From NCBI GenBank assembly GCA_946480475.1, contig CAMLJM010000013.1, positions 6,344 to 70,343 of the forward strand: a stretch of 64,000 nt of DNA, in the 5' to 3' direction. Positions within the stretch are counted from its first letter, which is position 1; every line of letters starts with the position of its first letter. Both the position numbers and the translations under genes were made by a program. This DNA is from an uncultured Alphaproteobacteria bacterium (lineage in GTDB: Bacteria; Pseudomonadota; Alphaproteobacteria; Micavibrionales; Micavibrionaceae). Below are positions 44,980 to 53,847 of the stretch, in pieces. The notes beneath the pieces were generated by a model. It had not been told where the DNA came from, did no database searches, and saw only the letters and a program-made list of their open reading frames with translations.

Positions 44980-45591
44980 TTATTCTGTTTTCGGAGCATC
45001 TTTCGCAGGCGGCATGATGACCGTATCGATCTCATGAATCACGCCGTTAGAGGCGATGATGTCTGTTTTTGTAACAGTGGCCTCGCCTACTTTTACGACT
45101 TCGCCTTTGCCATCCACTTTCACGACAGCGCCGTTCAGTGTAGTCAGGTCAACAGCAGCACCTTTTGCATCAGCCGCAGCAATTTTACCTGGAACAACAT
45201 GGTATTTCAGGATTGCAGCCAGTTTCTCTTTGTTTTCAGGCTTCAGCAGGTCGGCCAGAACAGCAGGATCAAGTTTCTTGAATGCTTCGTTTGTAGGCGC
45301 AAACACTGTGAACGGACCAGCACCTTTCAGTGATTCTGTCAGTTCAGCAGCTGTCAGAGCAGATACCAGTGTGCTGAGTTCTGCATCAGCTACTGCGAGA
45401 TCAGCAATTGTCTTTGCTTCAACAGCTTCTGTTGCTGCTGCCGGTGCTTCTACTTCCACAGCTGTTTCAGCTGTTGCTTCCGCTTTTACAGCCGGGGTCG
45501 CTTCAGTGGCAGCGTGGCCGTGATCTTCAGCGAAAGCCGGTGTCAGGCCGAGTGCGACAACAGCCGCTGTGCCCAGAATGAGTTTCTTCAT
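44980..45591 (-). CDS. Fasciclin (FAS1) domain secreted protein
   Basis: 203 residues. A signal peptide (KLILGTAAVVALGLTPAFA) and an Ala/Glu/Val-rich linker of ~40 residues lead to one FAS1 domain: TIADLAVADAELSTLVSALTAAELTESLKGAGPFTVFAPTNEAFKKL, then LAAILKYHVVPGKI and NGVIHEIDTVIMPP. FAS1 proteins mediate adhesion or act as secreted surface proteins. Codon use is compact and skewed, as in well-expressed genes. Confidence 0.92.
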   Translation of the reverse strand: MKKLILGTAAVVALGLTPAFAEDHGHAATEATPAVKAEATAETAVEVEAPAAATEAVEAKTIADLAVADAELSTLVSALTAAELTESLKGAGPFTVFAPTNEAFKKLDPAVLADLLKPENKEKLAAILKYHVVPGKIAAADAKGAAVDLTTLNGAVVKVDGKGEVVKVGEATVTKTDIIASNGVIHEIDTVIMPPAKDAPKTE

Positions 45592-46059
45592 GGTCAGTGT
45601 CTCCTTAGAAAGACGTCAGTTGTTTGAGAACGGACTCAATGTGGGCTTGAATTCCCTTGCTGTAAAGGGGGCGGGGAGAAAAATTTTCATGTGATATCAA
45701 AGTGTTGTCGCAATCTTGCCATGATCCGAACACAGTTGGCAGAGGCTTATGTGATTCACGCATAATGATACGAGCAGTTTCAAATCGGATGGGACAAGTC
45801 GTCGCGAATCAGATAGAATCATTATCAGGAACGGTTCATACAAGGACACTCATTGCCCTCATTCTTCGAACCCCACATTTCAGTTGTGCGTTCCGGTGCA
45901 TCACAAAGCCGCACCAGAGAAGTTCCTGTCACTTTTATTCTTACCCTTTACCTGATCGCCTCCGCCCTTCCGGTTGCTGCATTTCTGCTGCAACCCTGAT
46001 CCCTTTAGACGTGCCTTCCCGCCTTCTCCTTATCAACCTCACAAACCCAGGAGTACGCC
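45592..46059. promoter_or_regulatory. 468-base gap between fasciclin and phoH
   Basis: No convincing gene; a 145-codon plus frame crosses it but lacks a leader and overlaps phoH. It includes a hairpin GGTTGC-T-GCA-TTTC-TGC-T-GCAACC at 45972-45995, lacking a T run. An AGGAG (46049-46053) precedes the phoH start. Confidence 0.5.
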
Positions 46060-46812
46060 ATGTCGAAGAAACCCCGCCGCACGAAATCTGCTCAACGGCC
46101 TATGAAGGAGGGAAATGTCATTCACCCGGCGTTCGATGATCTGGACTGGCACCCGCTTGATGAGCAAATCGATGAACAGCGCGACAAGAAATACGTGAAG
46201 AATGTGCGGGCCCGTACAGAGGGCCAGCAAGAACTGATGAATGCCATCAATCGATACAACCTGACATTGGCGATCGGCCCCGCCGGTACCGGTAAAACAT
46301 ATCTTGCGATTGCCGCGGCTGTTGAAAAACTTGAGAAAGGTGAGGTGGAGCGCATCATCCTTTCACGTCCTGCGATGGAAGCCGGTGAATCAATCGGTTT
46401 CCTGCCCGGCGATATGCATGAGAAAATGGCCCCGTACTTAAGGCCCCTCTACGACGCCCTTGGTGATCGCCTGGGCGGTAAGCGTGTGCGTCAGTATCTG
46501 GAGGAAGGCACGATTGAGATTGCCCCCGTTGGTTTCATGCGTGGCCGTACCCTTAACAACGCGTTTGTCGTGATTGACGAGGCACAGAACTGCACCTATC
46601 AGCAACTCAAGATGCTGCTTTCACGTCTGGGCTGGAATTCCACCATGGTAATTACCGGCGACCCGCACCAGTCGGATCTTCTGGATGGCCTGTCAGGGCT
46701 GGCGGAAACAGCCGACAAGCTTTCCCGCATTCCTGATATTGGTGTCGTGCGTTTGAAATCTGCCGATATCGTGCGCCACCCGCTGGTTTCAAAAATGCTG
46801 GACGTCTTATAA
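46060..46812 (+). CDS. phoH: PhoH family ATPase
   Basis: 250 residues. The P-loop is GPAGTGKTYLAIAAAVE, Walker B FVVIDEAQNCTYQQLKMLLSRLG, with the sensor GDPHQSDL; all are PhoH features. The N-terminal ~55 residues are basic. PhoH-type ATPases have been linked to phosphate starvation and to RNA handling beside ybeY, but no ybeY is adjacent. The AGGAG 6 bases ahead supports the start. Confidence 0.92.
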   Translation: MSKKPRRTKSAQRPMKEGNVIHPAFDDLDWHPLDEQIDEQRDKKYVKNVRARTEGQQELMNAINRYNLTLAIGPAGTGKTYLAIAAAVEKLEKGEVERIILSRPAMEAGESIGFLPGDMHEKMAPYLRPLYDALGDRLGGKRVRQYLEEGTIEIAPVGFMRGRTLNNAFVVIDEAQNCTYQQLKMLLSRLGWNSTMVITGDPHQSDLLDGLSGLAETADKLSRIPDIGVVRLKSADIVRHPLVSKMLDVL

Positions 46813-46861
46813 CGCTTTACGCCTTCCTATTTGCCCACCTCGTTTGAACAAAAGCCCCCTT

Positions 46862-46905
46862 ATCCCCGCGACGGTTGTCTCCTCCCTGTCGCGGGGATTT
46901 GTTTC
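46862..46905 (+). terminator. Terminator of phoH
   Basis: ATCCCCGCGAC (46862-46872) pairs with GTCGCGGGGAT (46888-46898), 11 perfect bases, followed by TTGTTTC. It also argues that the sco gene starts after this point, at 46949. Confidence 0.8.
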
Positions 46906-46948
46906 AAGCCCCTTGATTCTACCCCCCGTAACCCCCTATGTAATCAGC

Positions 46949-47569
46949 ATGCAAAAACAATCCTTCTTTATTCTTGTTGGTTCTCTTCTCATGGTGCTTG
47001 TGACGGCGATTGGCTTTGCCATGAAACCAGATACGCAAACATCAGCCGTTGTGACAACAAAGATGTCGACAGCCGGAATCGAAGGGCTGGGCGGTTCCTG
47101 GACGCTTACGGATTACAATGGCAAGGTTGTGACGGATAAAGACTATACGGGCAAATTCCGCCTGATGTTTTTTGGATTCACATACTGCCCGGATATCTGC
47201 CCGACTGAGCTTAAGCGCCTGACACTTGTACTGGAGATGCTGGGTGCCGATGCTGAGAAGATTACGCCGCTTTTCGTTACGATTGATCCCGAGCGGGATA
47301 CGCCATCCGTACTGAAAGATTATTTGGAAAGGTTTGATCCGCGCTTTATCGGTTTAACAGGATCGGTCAAACAGATTGAACATATGGAAAAAATATTCAA
47401 GGTGTATGCTTCCAAGGTGAATGACCCTGCGCTTACTGAATACACTGTTAATCATTCCGCCATGGTTTATTTTATCGGGCCTGATGATAAAGTGCTTCAT
47501 ATTTTTCATAGTGGCGATACGCCTGATAAAATCGCCGAGACCGTCCATCAGGTGCTGCAACAGCACTGA
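46949..47569 (+). CDS. SCO1/SenC family copper-binding protein
   Basis: 206 residues from the ATG at 46949; a longer frame from 46844 would run through the phoH terminator. A membrane anchor (FFILVGSLLMVLVTAIGFAM) is followed by a thioredoxin fold with the copper motif CPDIC in FTYCPDICPTEL and the third ligand His in TVNHSAMVYFI. SCO proteins load Cu(A) of cytochrome c oxidase or act as periplasmic thiol reductases. The partner oxidase is not in the window. Confidence 0.92.
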   Translation: MQKQSFFILVGSLLMVLVTAIGFAMKPDTQTSAVVTTKMSTAGIEGLGGSWTLTDYNGKVVTDKDYTGKFRLMFFGFTYCPDICPTELKRLTLVLEMLGADAEKITPLFVTIDPERDTPSVLKDYLERFDPRFIGLTGSVKQIEHMEKIFKVYASKVNDPALTEYTVNHSAMVYFIGPDDKVLHIFHSGDTPDKIAETVHQVLQQH

Positions 47570-47728
47570 CGGGCTTTTTCGATAAAGCACTCTAACGTAT
47601 GCGGCACAACGATTTATTGCGCCGCAAAAATCATTATGGGTTTGGCATTACTACAATTTCCCCTACAATGACCTTCGAGATTTCATCATAAATTCCCAAT
47701 TCGTCATACGTAGCGGAGGTTTCTTACC

Positions 47729-49009
47729 ATGACATCGTTTTCACTTAAAAAAGGCTTGCTGATGGCTGGTATAGCCGTCATTGCGACAAGTGCCGCACAA
47801 CAAGCCCAAGCAGCAGGCTTCTATATTCAGGAACAATCTGTTCAGGGACTTGGCTCTGCCTTTTCCGGTTCTGTTTCCAATCTGCATGATCCCAGCACCA
47901 TTTACTTCAACCCCGCCGGCATGACACAGCTGCAGGGTTATCAGGCACAGGCCGGTGTCAATCTGCTGGTTCCCACATCGAAGATCAATGATCGTGGATC
48001 AACGCCACCCGCAACCGCTACACTGGGCGGCGCCAGCGGCAACCCTTACGATCCGACACCTGTTCCGAATGGCTATCTTTCTGCAGAACTGGGCAATGGT
48101 TTCTGGGCAGGCATTGGCATTACCGCCCCGTTTGGCCTTGCCAATGAATATAAGGATGGCTGGTTTGGCCGTTTTGATTCAACTAAAACAGAATTAACCG
48201 TTATCGATATCCAACCCACCGTTGCTTACAAAATCAACGACATGATTTCTATCGGTGCGGGCGTAAACTTCCAGCATTCCGATGCCGATCTGCAGAACAA
48301 AGTCATGCTGGGCGCCGCTACAGAAGGCACCAGCCGCCTGACCGGTACGGACTGGGGCTATGGCTATTCTATTGGTATTCAATTCAAACCAATGGAAAGC
48401 ACCACTATTGGCCTGGATTATAAATCCGAAGTTCACCATGACATGGATGGCCGCATCCGTATTACCAACGCAGCCGGTGCGATTGTTGGCGCTGGCACAC
48501 TCAGCACCGATGGCAGCGCCAAATTGACAACGCCAGACCACCTGACCCTGGGTGTTTCTCACAAGTGCACCGATCGCCTGACAGTGCAAGGCCAGGCCAC
48601 GTGGTTCGGCTGGAATAACTTTGACAATATCACGGCTTACCGCGATAGCGGCGCTTTGGCTTCTCGTGTTGATCAAAATTACCAAACCACATGGGCCTTT
48701 GCCGTAGGTGCTGAATATGCTGCCAGCGAGGCGTGGACATTGCGCGGCGGGGTGCAGTTCGATGAAACACCGACAACAGACTTGTACCGCACCAGCCGCA
48801 CACCTGATGGTGACCGCACATGGCTGTCATTGGGCGCGACCTATAACCTGAATCCTGCGTGGGATCTGGATATGGCAGCAACTTATATCTTCATCGATGA
48901 GGAAGAGATCAACCTGACACGCACGACAGCGACAGGTAACTCTGTCATTCGTGGTGAAACAGAAGGCAATGTTGGCATCTTTGCCCTCGCTGCCACATAC
49001 AAATTCTGA
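47729..49009 (+). CDS. OmpP1/FadL-family outer-membrane transporter
   Basis: 426 residues. A signal peptide (MAGIAVIATSAAQQAQA) is followed by the FadL N-terminal hatch GFYIQEQSVQGLGSAFSGSVSNLHDPSTIYFNPAGMTQL. Successive beta strands then lead to a C-terminal FALAATYKF, the terminal aromatic of an outer-membrane barrel. FadL takes up long-chain fatty acids, and this fits the beta-oxidation genes at 53.8-61 kb. TAGCGGAGG ahead of the ATG is a good leader. Confidence 0.93.
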   Translation: MTSFSLKKGLLMAGIAVIATSAAQQAQAAGFYIQEQSVQGLGSAFSGSVSNLHDPSTIYFNPAGMTQLQGYQAQAGVNLLVPTSKINDRGSTPPATATLGGASGNPYDPTPVPNGYLSAELGNGFWAGIGITAPFGLANEYKDGWFGRFDSTKTELTVIDIQPTVAYKINDMISIGAGVNFQHSDADLQNKVMLGAATEGTSRLTGTDWGYGYSIGIQFKPMESTTIGLDYKSEVHHDMDGRIRITNAAGAIVGAGTLSTDGSAKLTTPDHLTLGVSHKCTDRLTVQGQATWFGWNNFDNITAYRDSGALASRVDQNYQTTWAFAVGAEYAASEAWTLRGGVQFDETPTTDLYRTSRTPDGDRTWLSLGATYNLNPAWDLDMAATYIFIDEEEINLTRTTATGNSVIRGETEGNVGIFALAATYKF

Positions 49010-49023
49010 TTTTATAGCTTAAC

Positions 49024-49055
49024 AAAAAGCCCGCAGTATCTGCGGGCTTTTTTAT
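49024..49055 (+). terminator. Bidirectional terminator after the FadL-like gene
   Basis: GCCCGCAG / CTGCGGGC (49029-49047) with loop TAT, flanked by AAAAA and TTTTTT. It can end both the porin transcript and the convergent thioesterase. Confidence 0.92.
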
Positions 49056-49056
49056 T

Positions 49057-49617
49057 TTATGAGGCGCTGGCTGTCACAGCCTTCAGCCTTTCTTCTGCGG
49101 ACTGCCATTCACGGATATGATCCGGCATAGGCGGACTAACGTGAGGCATATTCAAGGCCTCAAGAATCTCAAGTGTAGGAACGGTTTCTTTTTTAATATT
49201 GTGATAGAAGCTGCCCTTCACAATACCTATTGCAGCGACTGCCCCATCCTTTTTTCCGCCACGGATAATGAAACGCTGTTCCATGTAAACCCATTTTTCA
49301 TCCCAGCAGACAACGCGCGTTTCCAAAGTGTATTTTTGGAAGGGTTGCAAAGGTAACCGCCAACGTACTTGCGCCGCCGCCAGCACAGGCATGGCTTTTT
49401 GTTTCATCATGTATTTTAGAATGCCGCTGCGCAGGACCAGATCAAAACGGCCCAGGTCCATGATCGTAAGATAACGGCCATTATTCATGTGAATATTCGT
49501 ATCGAGATCATTGGGGAGAACAACGAAGTTTACCGTGGATGGCAGCAGTACATCCAGAATACGCGGGCGAAACAAGGACAGAATATAAACCCAGAGGGTG
49601 CGAAAAAAGAGGCTCAT
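49057..49617 (-). CDS. Thioesterase family protein (hotdog fold)
   Basis: 186 residues. A short N-terminal hydrophobic stretch precedes a 4HBT-type domain: VVLPNDLDTNIHMNNGRYLTIMDLGRFD (the usual D-x-N-x-H-M-N-N-x-x-Y motif) and RWRLPLQPFQKYTLETRVVCWDEKWVYMEQRF. It resembles THEM6-like or acyl-CoA thioesterases. The substrate is unknown; neighbouring FadL and SCP2-like genes suggest lipids. Confidence 0.88.
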   Translation of the reverse strand: MSLFFRTLWVYILSLFRPRILDVLLPSTVNFVVLPNDLDTNIHMNNGRYLTIMDLGRFDLVLRSGILKYMMKQKAMPVLAAAQVRWRLPLQPFQKYTLETRVVCWDEKWVYMEQRFIIRGGKKDGAVAAIGIVKGSFYHNIKKETVPTLEILEALNMPHVSPPMPDHIREWQSAEERLKAVTASAS

Positions 49618-49726
49618 ATCAATGAGGTATAGCAGCCTTGTTAAGCTGTCCAGAGGCAGTTCCGTTAACAGTTCTTTACTTTTTTACATATATAATATGG
49701 GTAGTAAAATATAACGGGGTGCACAT

Positions 49727-50059
49727 ATGGCTGACCAACCTAAAAACCGTCCGCTTTCCAAAGCCGAAGTCATGGCTATGACAGGCATGTCTTCGGAGCA
49801 ATTTGATAAACGCACCGCCGAGGCGCGCGCGCCGCAACGTGATAATACATGGAATCGTCTGGGACCCAGTGAGGGCGGTGGCCTGAAAGATACATATGTA
49901 CGTGCCAATGCGGCCCAGGAACCCCTGCAACAGCCCGTAGGCGCCATGGCGGGTGAGCCACGCCCGACCACACTGGTACAAGGCCTGGAAACCTCCGGCA
50001 CAAGCAATTCAGCCCTGAATAACGTATGGCGCGATCGTGAAATAAAGGCTGGATTATAA
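49727..50059 (+). CDS. Hypothetical protein
   Basis: 110 residues, very hydrophilic, low in hydrophobic core (KPKNRPL-like start, MTGMSSEQFDKRTAEARAPQRDN, ending LNNVWRDREIKAGL). It is probably disordered apart from a short helix at 10-30. A GGGG at 49713-49716 lies ahead of the ATG. I recognise no family. It is convergent with the SCP2-domain gene. Confidence 0.6.
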   Translation: MADQPKNRPLSKAEVMAMTGMSSEQFDKRTAEARAPQRDNTWNRLGPSEGGGLKDTYVRANAAQEPLQQPVGAMAGEPRPTTLVQGLETSGTSNSALNNVWRDREIKAGL

Positions 50060-50068
50060 ATATCCGGA

Positions 50069-50371
50069 TTAATCTTCGAGGATGGCGTTCAGCTTCATGG
50101 CCAAACCCATGGAGCCCCGCACTTTCATTTTACCCATCATGAAAGCAAGGCTGGGATCCTGGCGGCCTTCGAGAATGGCTTCGAAGGTATCAAGCTTGCA
50201 TTCAAATGTCGTATCCGCTTCGCCGTCTTCATCACTTATAACGGGTGGTGATTGTGTTGCGTCGACATAAATGCGACCTTCATCGCCGAAGTCAAATTTG
50301 ACCTTAGCTGACAAGCCTGCGGCCCGGGATATTTTGGAACGGATCTTTTCTGTAACTGATTCGATGCTCAT
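50069..50371 (-). CDS. SCP2 sterol-carrier domain protein
   Basis: 100 residues. The pattern VKFDFGDEGRIYVDATQ, ADTTFECKLDTFEAILEGRQDPSLAFMMGKMKVRGSMGLAMKLNAIL is the SCP2 fold, which binds hydrophobic ligands such as lipids or acyl-CoA. Length is typical of stand-alone bacterial forms. It overlaps the upstream oxygenase gene by four bases, so they are co-translated. Confidence 0.92.
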   Translation of the reverse strand: MSIESVTEKIRSKISRAAGLSAKVKFDFGDEGRIYVDATQSPPVISDEDGEADTTFECKLDTFEAILEGRQDPSLAFMMGKMKVRGSMGLAMKLNAILED

Positions 50372-50988
50372 GAATTGATTATATCACCTGTACGGACACG
50401 AAACCAACCGGCAATAGAAACGCGTTCGCGCTTTGGCGGCAGAACTTCGTGCGGGATATCCTCACTCATGAAACAGGCCAGAGTCCCCGCCACAGGTAAT
50501 ACCCGGCCTATTTCCATGTCCTGGCGCGCAGGGTCGTAAAGTACGAGATGGCCCTGGTCTGATTCCTGCCACTCCGGCGTCAGGTAAAGAACAGTTGATA
50601 CAATGCGGTTCCTTTTTCCCTTGAATGAATCGAGATGTTTTTTATAAAAACCGCCCGCCTGATAGGCCGCATAATGTGCCTCATAAGAGGCTAGGCCCAG
50701 ATAAAGCGCCCGGTTCAATTGCTGACGCAGACCATCCATAAGTTTCAGGCATGCTGCTTGCGGCGCTGTATCCCCCTTAAGCCAGACTGTCTCATCGGTA
50801 CGAATATCTGCGGCCAGTTGTCGGTTATCGCCGCGACCTACCGCTGCCGCCTGCATGAGTCCCCCTTGCTGGTGCTGCTTCAGATCGAAAACCAGTTCTT
50901 CACATAACCCAGAGGGCAGGAAATTTTCTTGCGCGAACCACCCCGTCGCCACCAAGGCATCTAATTGTTTTTCCTGAAGAACTTTCAT
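50368..50988 (-). CDS. 2-oxoglutarate and Fe(II)-dependent oxygenase (P4H/2OG-FeII type)
   Basis: 206 residues. The iron triad is HxD...H: HLD in YKKHLDSFKGKRNR and His in EDIPHEVLPPKRERVSIAGWF, where the Arg after it binds 2-oxoglutarate. The fold is that of prolyl 4-hydroxylase-like enzymes. The hydroxylated substrate is unknown; the overlap with the SCP2 gene hints at a lipid or a ribosomal or elongation-factor target. Confidence 0.88.
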   Translation of the reverse strand: MKVLQEKQLDALVATGWFAQENFLPSGLCEELVFDLKQHQQGGLMQAAAVGRGDNRQLAADIRTDETVWLKGDTAPQAACLKLMDGLRQQLNRALYLGLASYEAHYAAYQAGGFYKKHLDSFKGKRNRIVSTVLYLTPEWQESDQGHLVLYDPARQDMEIGRVLPVAGTLACFMSEDIPHEVLPPKRERVSIAGWFRVRTGDIINS

Positions 50989-51094
50989 TCATACACCACA
51001 GATGCGAAAAGTTGTGATTCCATATTGTGACTCACCTCTTTTTACCATATACCAGATCTAATTCCATCATATTAAAAAACAGGGACATAAAAAT

Positions 51095-53806
51095 ATGACG
51101 AGCACCGTCGCACCAGCCGTTGACGCCAGCACACCTGAATATACAGCCCCGGATTTTTTTATCCGTCATGTTGATCTGGAATTTGACATCCACGACGGTG
51201 AAACATTTGTTACTTCCACCATGCAGGTTGAACGCAACGGCATGCATACCCATCCGCTGGTTCTGGATGGCACTAACCTTGAAACTCTAGATGTAGCCCT
51301 TGATGGACTGTCACTGGCAAAAGAACACGGTTATCAGTTAGCTGATGAAACCCTGACCGTGCCGACACTGGATAATAACTTCACAGTCAAAACACGTGTA
51401 CGATTGAAACCGGAAGACAACACCAGTGGTGAAGGCCTGTATAAAAGCGGCGGCCTATGGTGCACGCAATGCGAGGCAACCGGTTTCCGGGCGATTACAT
51501 GGTTTCTCGACCGCCCCGATAACCTGGCGACATATAAAGTCAAGATTACGGCAGACCAGAAATTTCCGGTACTGCTTTCCAACCGCAACAAGGTCGATGA
51601 AGGCCAAACTGCTGATGGCCGTCATTATGCTGTCTGGGAAGATACATCGCCCAAGCCGAGCTATCTCTTCGCATTAGTTGCAGGCGATCTGCCTTATATC
51701 GAGAGCGTATTCACAACCATGCCACAGCCCGGTTATGAGAACGGTCGTGATGTCACCTTACGCGTTTACGCCGAAGCCAAGGATATGGACAAGTTGTCGT
51801 TTGCCATGGAATCCCTGCGTAATGCGATGCGCTGGGATGAGAAAGCGTATAGACGCCCGTTCATCGGCGATCAGTACAATATCGTTGCCGTCAACAGCTT
51901 TAATGCGGGGGCGATGGAAAACAGTACGCTCAATATCTTTAATACCAAATACGTTCTGGCTCACCCTCGCACGCAAACGGATGCTGAATTCGCAGATGTT
52001 GAAGGTGTTATCGGCCACGAATATTTCCATGAATGGTCGGGCAATAAAGTGACCGTTCGTGAATGGCGTGATTTAAGCCTGAAGGAAGGCCTGACGGTAT
52101 TCCGTGATCAGGAATTTTCGGCAGCCATGGGTGTTCCCGCAATCAAGCGTATCAAGGATGTGATTGACTTGCGCAACAGGCAGTTCAAGGAGGATGCGGG
52201 AGCACAAGCTCACTCCGTGCGTCCCGTTGGACCATATAACCCTGACAATATCTACACCTCGACCGTCTATGATAAGGGCGCAGAAGTTGTGCGCATGCTG
52301 AGAACACTGGTCGGGGCAAATGCCTATGACCAAGGTTGCGATTTGTACTTTGCGCGCCACCAAGGGCAGGCTGTTTGCTGTTGGGATTTTGTGAAGGCAC
52401 ATGCAGATGCCGCGAACCTGGACATGGAGCAATTCAAACTGTGGTATAATCAGGCGGGAACGCCTACGGTTACAGCATCGTGGACTCACAACCCTGCAAC
52501 CAACACATTGGTTATAAAGCTGGAGCAGCATCTTGCCCCCACACCGGGACAAAGCCAGAAAGATCCGATGGTGATCCCAGTACGCATAGGGCTGGTAAGT
52601 GGCGATGCAAAAACAGGCGACCTGGATATCAACGGCTTGGGTACAGATGTGACATTGCTTCTGGATGCGCCTGAGAAATTCTTTGTCATCAATGATGTTC
52701 CGGCAACGGCGGTGCCATCGCTTCTGCGCGAATTCTCGGCCCCTGTGAACCTGAATGCGCCTTATACGGATGACAACCTGCGTCAACTGATGCTTCACGA
52801 CAGTGACGGCTTTAACCAATGGGAGGCCGGACACAAGCTGATGCTAAAGCATATGTTGGCCCAGATTGACAATGCCGCCACAGGCAAACCGATCACCGTT
52901 GCACCGGTTATTACCGATGTCTTCCGTGAGATGATCACAACACCGGGCCAAGACAAGCAGATTCAGGCCCTGAAGATGACATTACCGGGCTATGAGGAGC
53001 TCTCACAATACAGAACACCTATTAACCCGGAAGCGATCCAAAAGGTTGAAACCGCCTTCCGACGCGCTATCCACCAAGCACTGGAGACAGAATTATATGC
53101 CCTATACCGTCAGAACGACACGGGGCAGACATGGTCTTATGATGTTGTTTCTGTGGGCAGACGCGCGATCAAGAACAAAGCCCTATTCTACCTGACAAGC
53201 GACGAAACAACGCGCAACCCCGTCGTAACAATACTGGCGTCGGCACAATACAAGACGGCGGACAATATGACAGACCGCAAAGAAGCCTTGGAAGCACTGA
53301 TGCGGATGGGACCTGATACCCCCCATGCCAAGGCCGCGATGGATGATTTCTACCAGATATTTGAGAAGGACGAACTGGTAATTGATTCCTGGTTCCGCAT
53401 GAATGGTCACTATGCCGGTGACAAGGCAGCTGCCAAGATTATCGAGTTAGCACAGCACCCGGCATATAAAAATCCGACAGCGAATCGCATGCGCGCCTTG
53501 CTGGTGGGCTTATTAAACACACCTGAAGCGTTCCACAATAAGGATGGTAGTGGTTATGCGCTGCTGGCGCAGCAGATTATTAAGATCGGCGCTATTAATC
53601 CGCAAGTGGCCGCACGATTTGTCGATGCCATGGATAGTTTTGCGCAGTACGAGGAGCCGTGGAAATCGAAGATGAAGAATTCCCTGCTGTATGTGGCATC
53701 ACAACCTAACCTGCCAGAGAGCGTCGAAGATAAGCTGAAGACGATATTGGGTATAGATTATCCCGTCAAAGCGACGCCAGCTGTACCTGTTCCGAACGGT
53801 CCGTAA
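51095..53806 (+). CDS. pepN: Aminopeptidase N (M1 family)
   Basis: 903 residues. It removes N-terminal residues from peptides in the cytoplasm. M1 motifs are GAMEN at 272-276 and the zinc motif HEYFHEW at 308-314, followed by the third ligand in LKEGLTVFRDQEFS. The C-terminal helical domain is complete, so the size is standard for the E. coli-type enzyme. A terminator follows 5 bases after the stop. Confidence 0.96.
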   Translation: MTSTVAPAVDASTPEYTAPDFFIRHVDLEFDIHDGETFVTSTMQVERNGMHTHPLVLDGTNLETLDVALDGLSLAKEHGYQLADETLTVPTLDNNFTVKTRVRLKPEDNTSGEGLYKSGGLWCTQCEATGFRAITWFLDRPDNLATYKVKITADQKFPVLLSNRNKVDEGQTADGRHYAVWEDTSPKPSYLFALVAGDLPYIESVFTTMPQPGYENGRDVTLRVYAEAKDMDKLSFAMESLRNAMRWDEKAYRRPFIGDQYNIVAVNSFNAGAMENSTLNIFNTKYVLAHPRTQTDAEFADVEGVIGHEYFHEWSGNKVTVREWRDLSLKEGLTVFRDQEFSAAMGVPAIKRIKDVIDLRNRQFKEDAGAQAHSVRPVGPYNPDNIYTSTVYDKGAEVVRMLRTLVGANAYDQGCDLYFARHQGQAVCCWDFVKAHADAANLDMEQFKLWYNQAGTPTVTASWTHNPATNTLVIKLEQHLAPTPGQSQKDPMVIPVRIGLVSGDAKTGDLDINGLGTDVTLLLDAPEKFFVINDVPATAVPSLLREFSAPVNLNAPYTDDNLRQLMLHDSDGFNQWEAGHKLMLKHMLAQIDNAATGKPITVAPVITDVFREMITTPGQDKQIQALKMTLPGYEELSQYRTPINPEAIQKVETAFRRAIHQALETELYALYRQNDTGQTWSYDVVSVGRRAIKNKALFYLTSDETTRNPVVTILASAQYKTADNMTDRKEALEALMRMGPDTPHAKAAMDDFYQIFEKDELVIDSWFRMNGHYAGDKAAAKIIELAQHPAYKNPTANRMRALLVGLLNTPEAFHNKDGSGYALLAQQIIKIGAINPQVAARFVDAMDSFAQYEEPWKSKMKNSLLYVASQPNLPESVEDKLKTILGIDYPVKATPAVPVPNGP

Positions 53807-53811
53807 TAAAG

Positions 53812-53841
53812 AAAAACCCCACCATCGACGGGGTTTTTTTA
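53812..53841 (+). terminator. Bidirectional terminator after pepN
   Basis: AAAAACCCC / GGGGTTTTT (53812-53838) with a 9-base loop. T runs lie on both strands, so it also ends the convergent acyl-CoA dehydrogenase gene. Confidence 0.9.
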
Positions 53842-53847
53842 AAGGGA

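Noticed and set aside
45702..46139. 145-codon plus-strand frame before phoH
   Set aside because: It overlaps the phoH start in another frame, lacks a leader, and the amino-acid mix is random.
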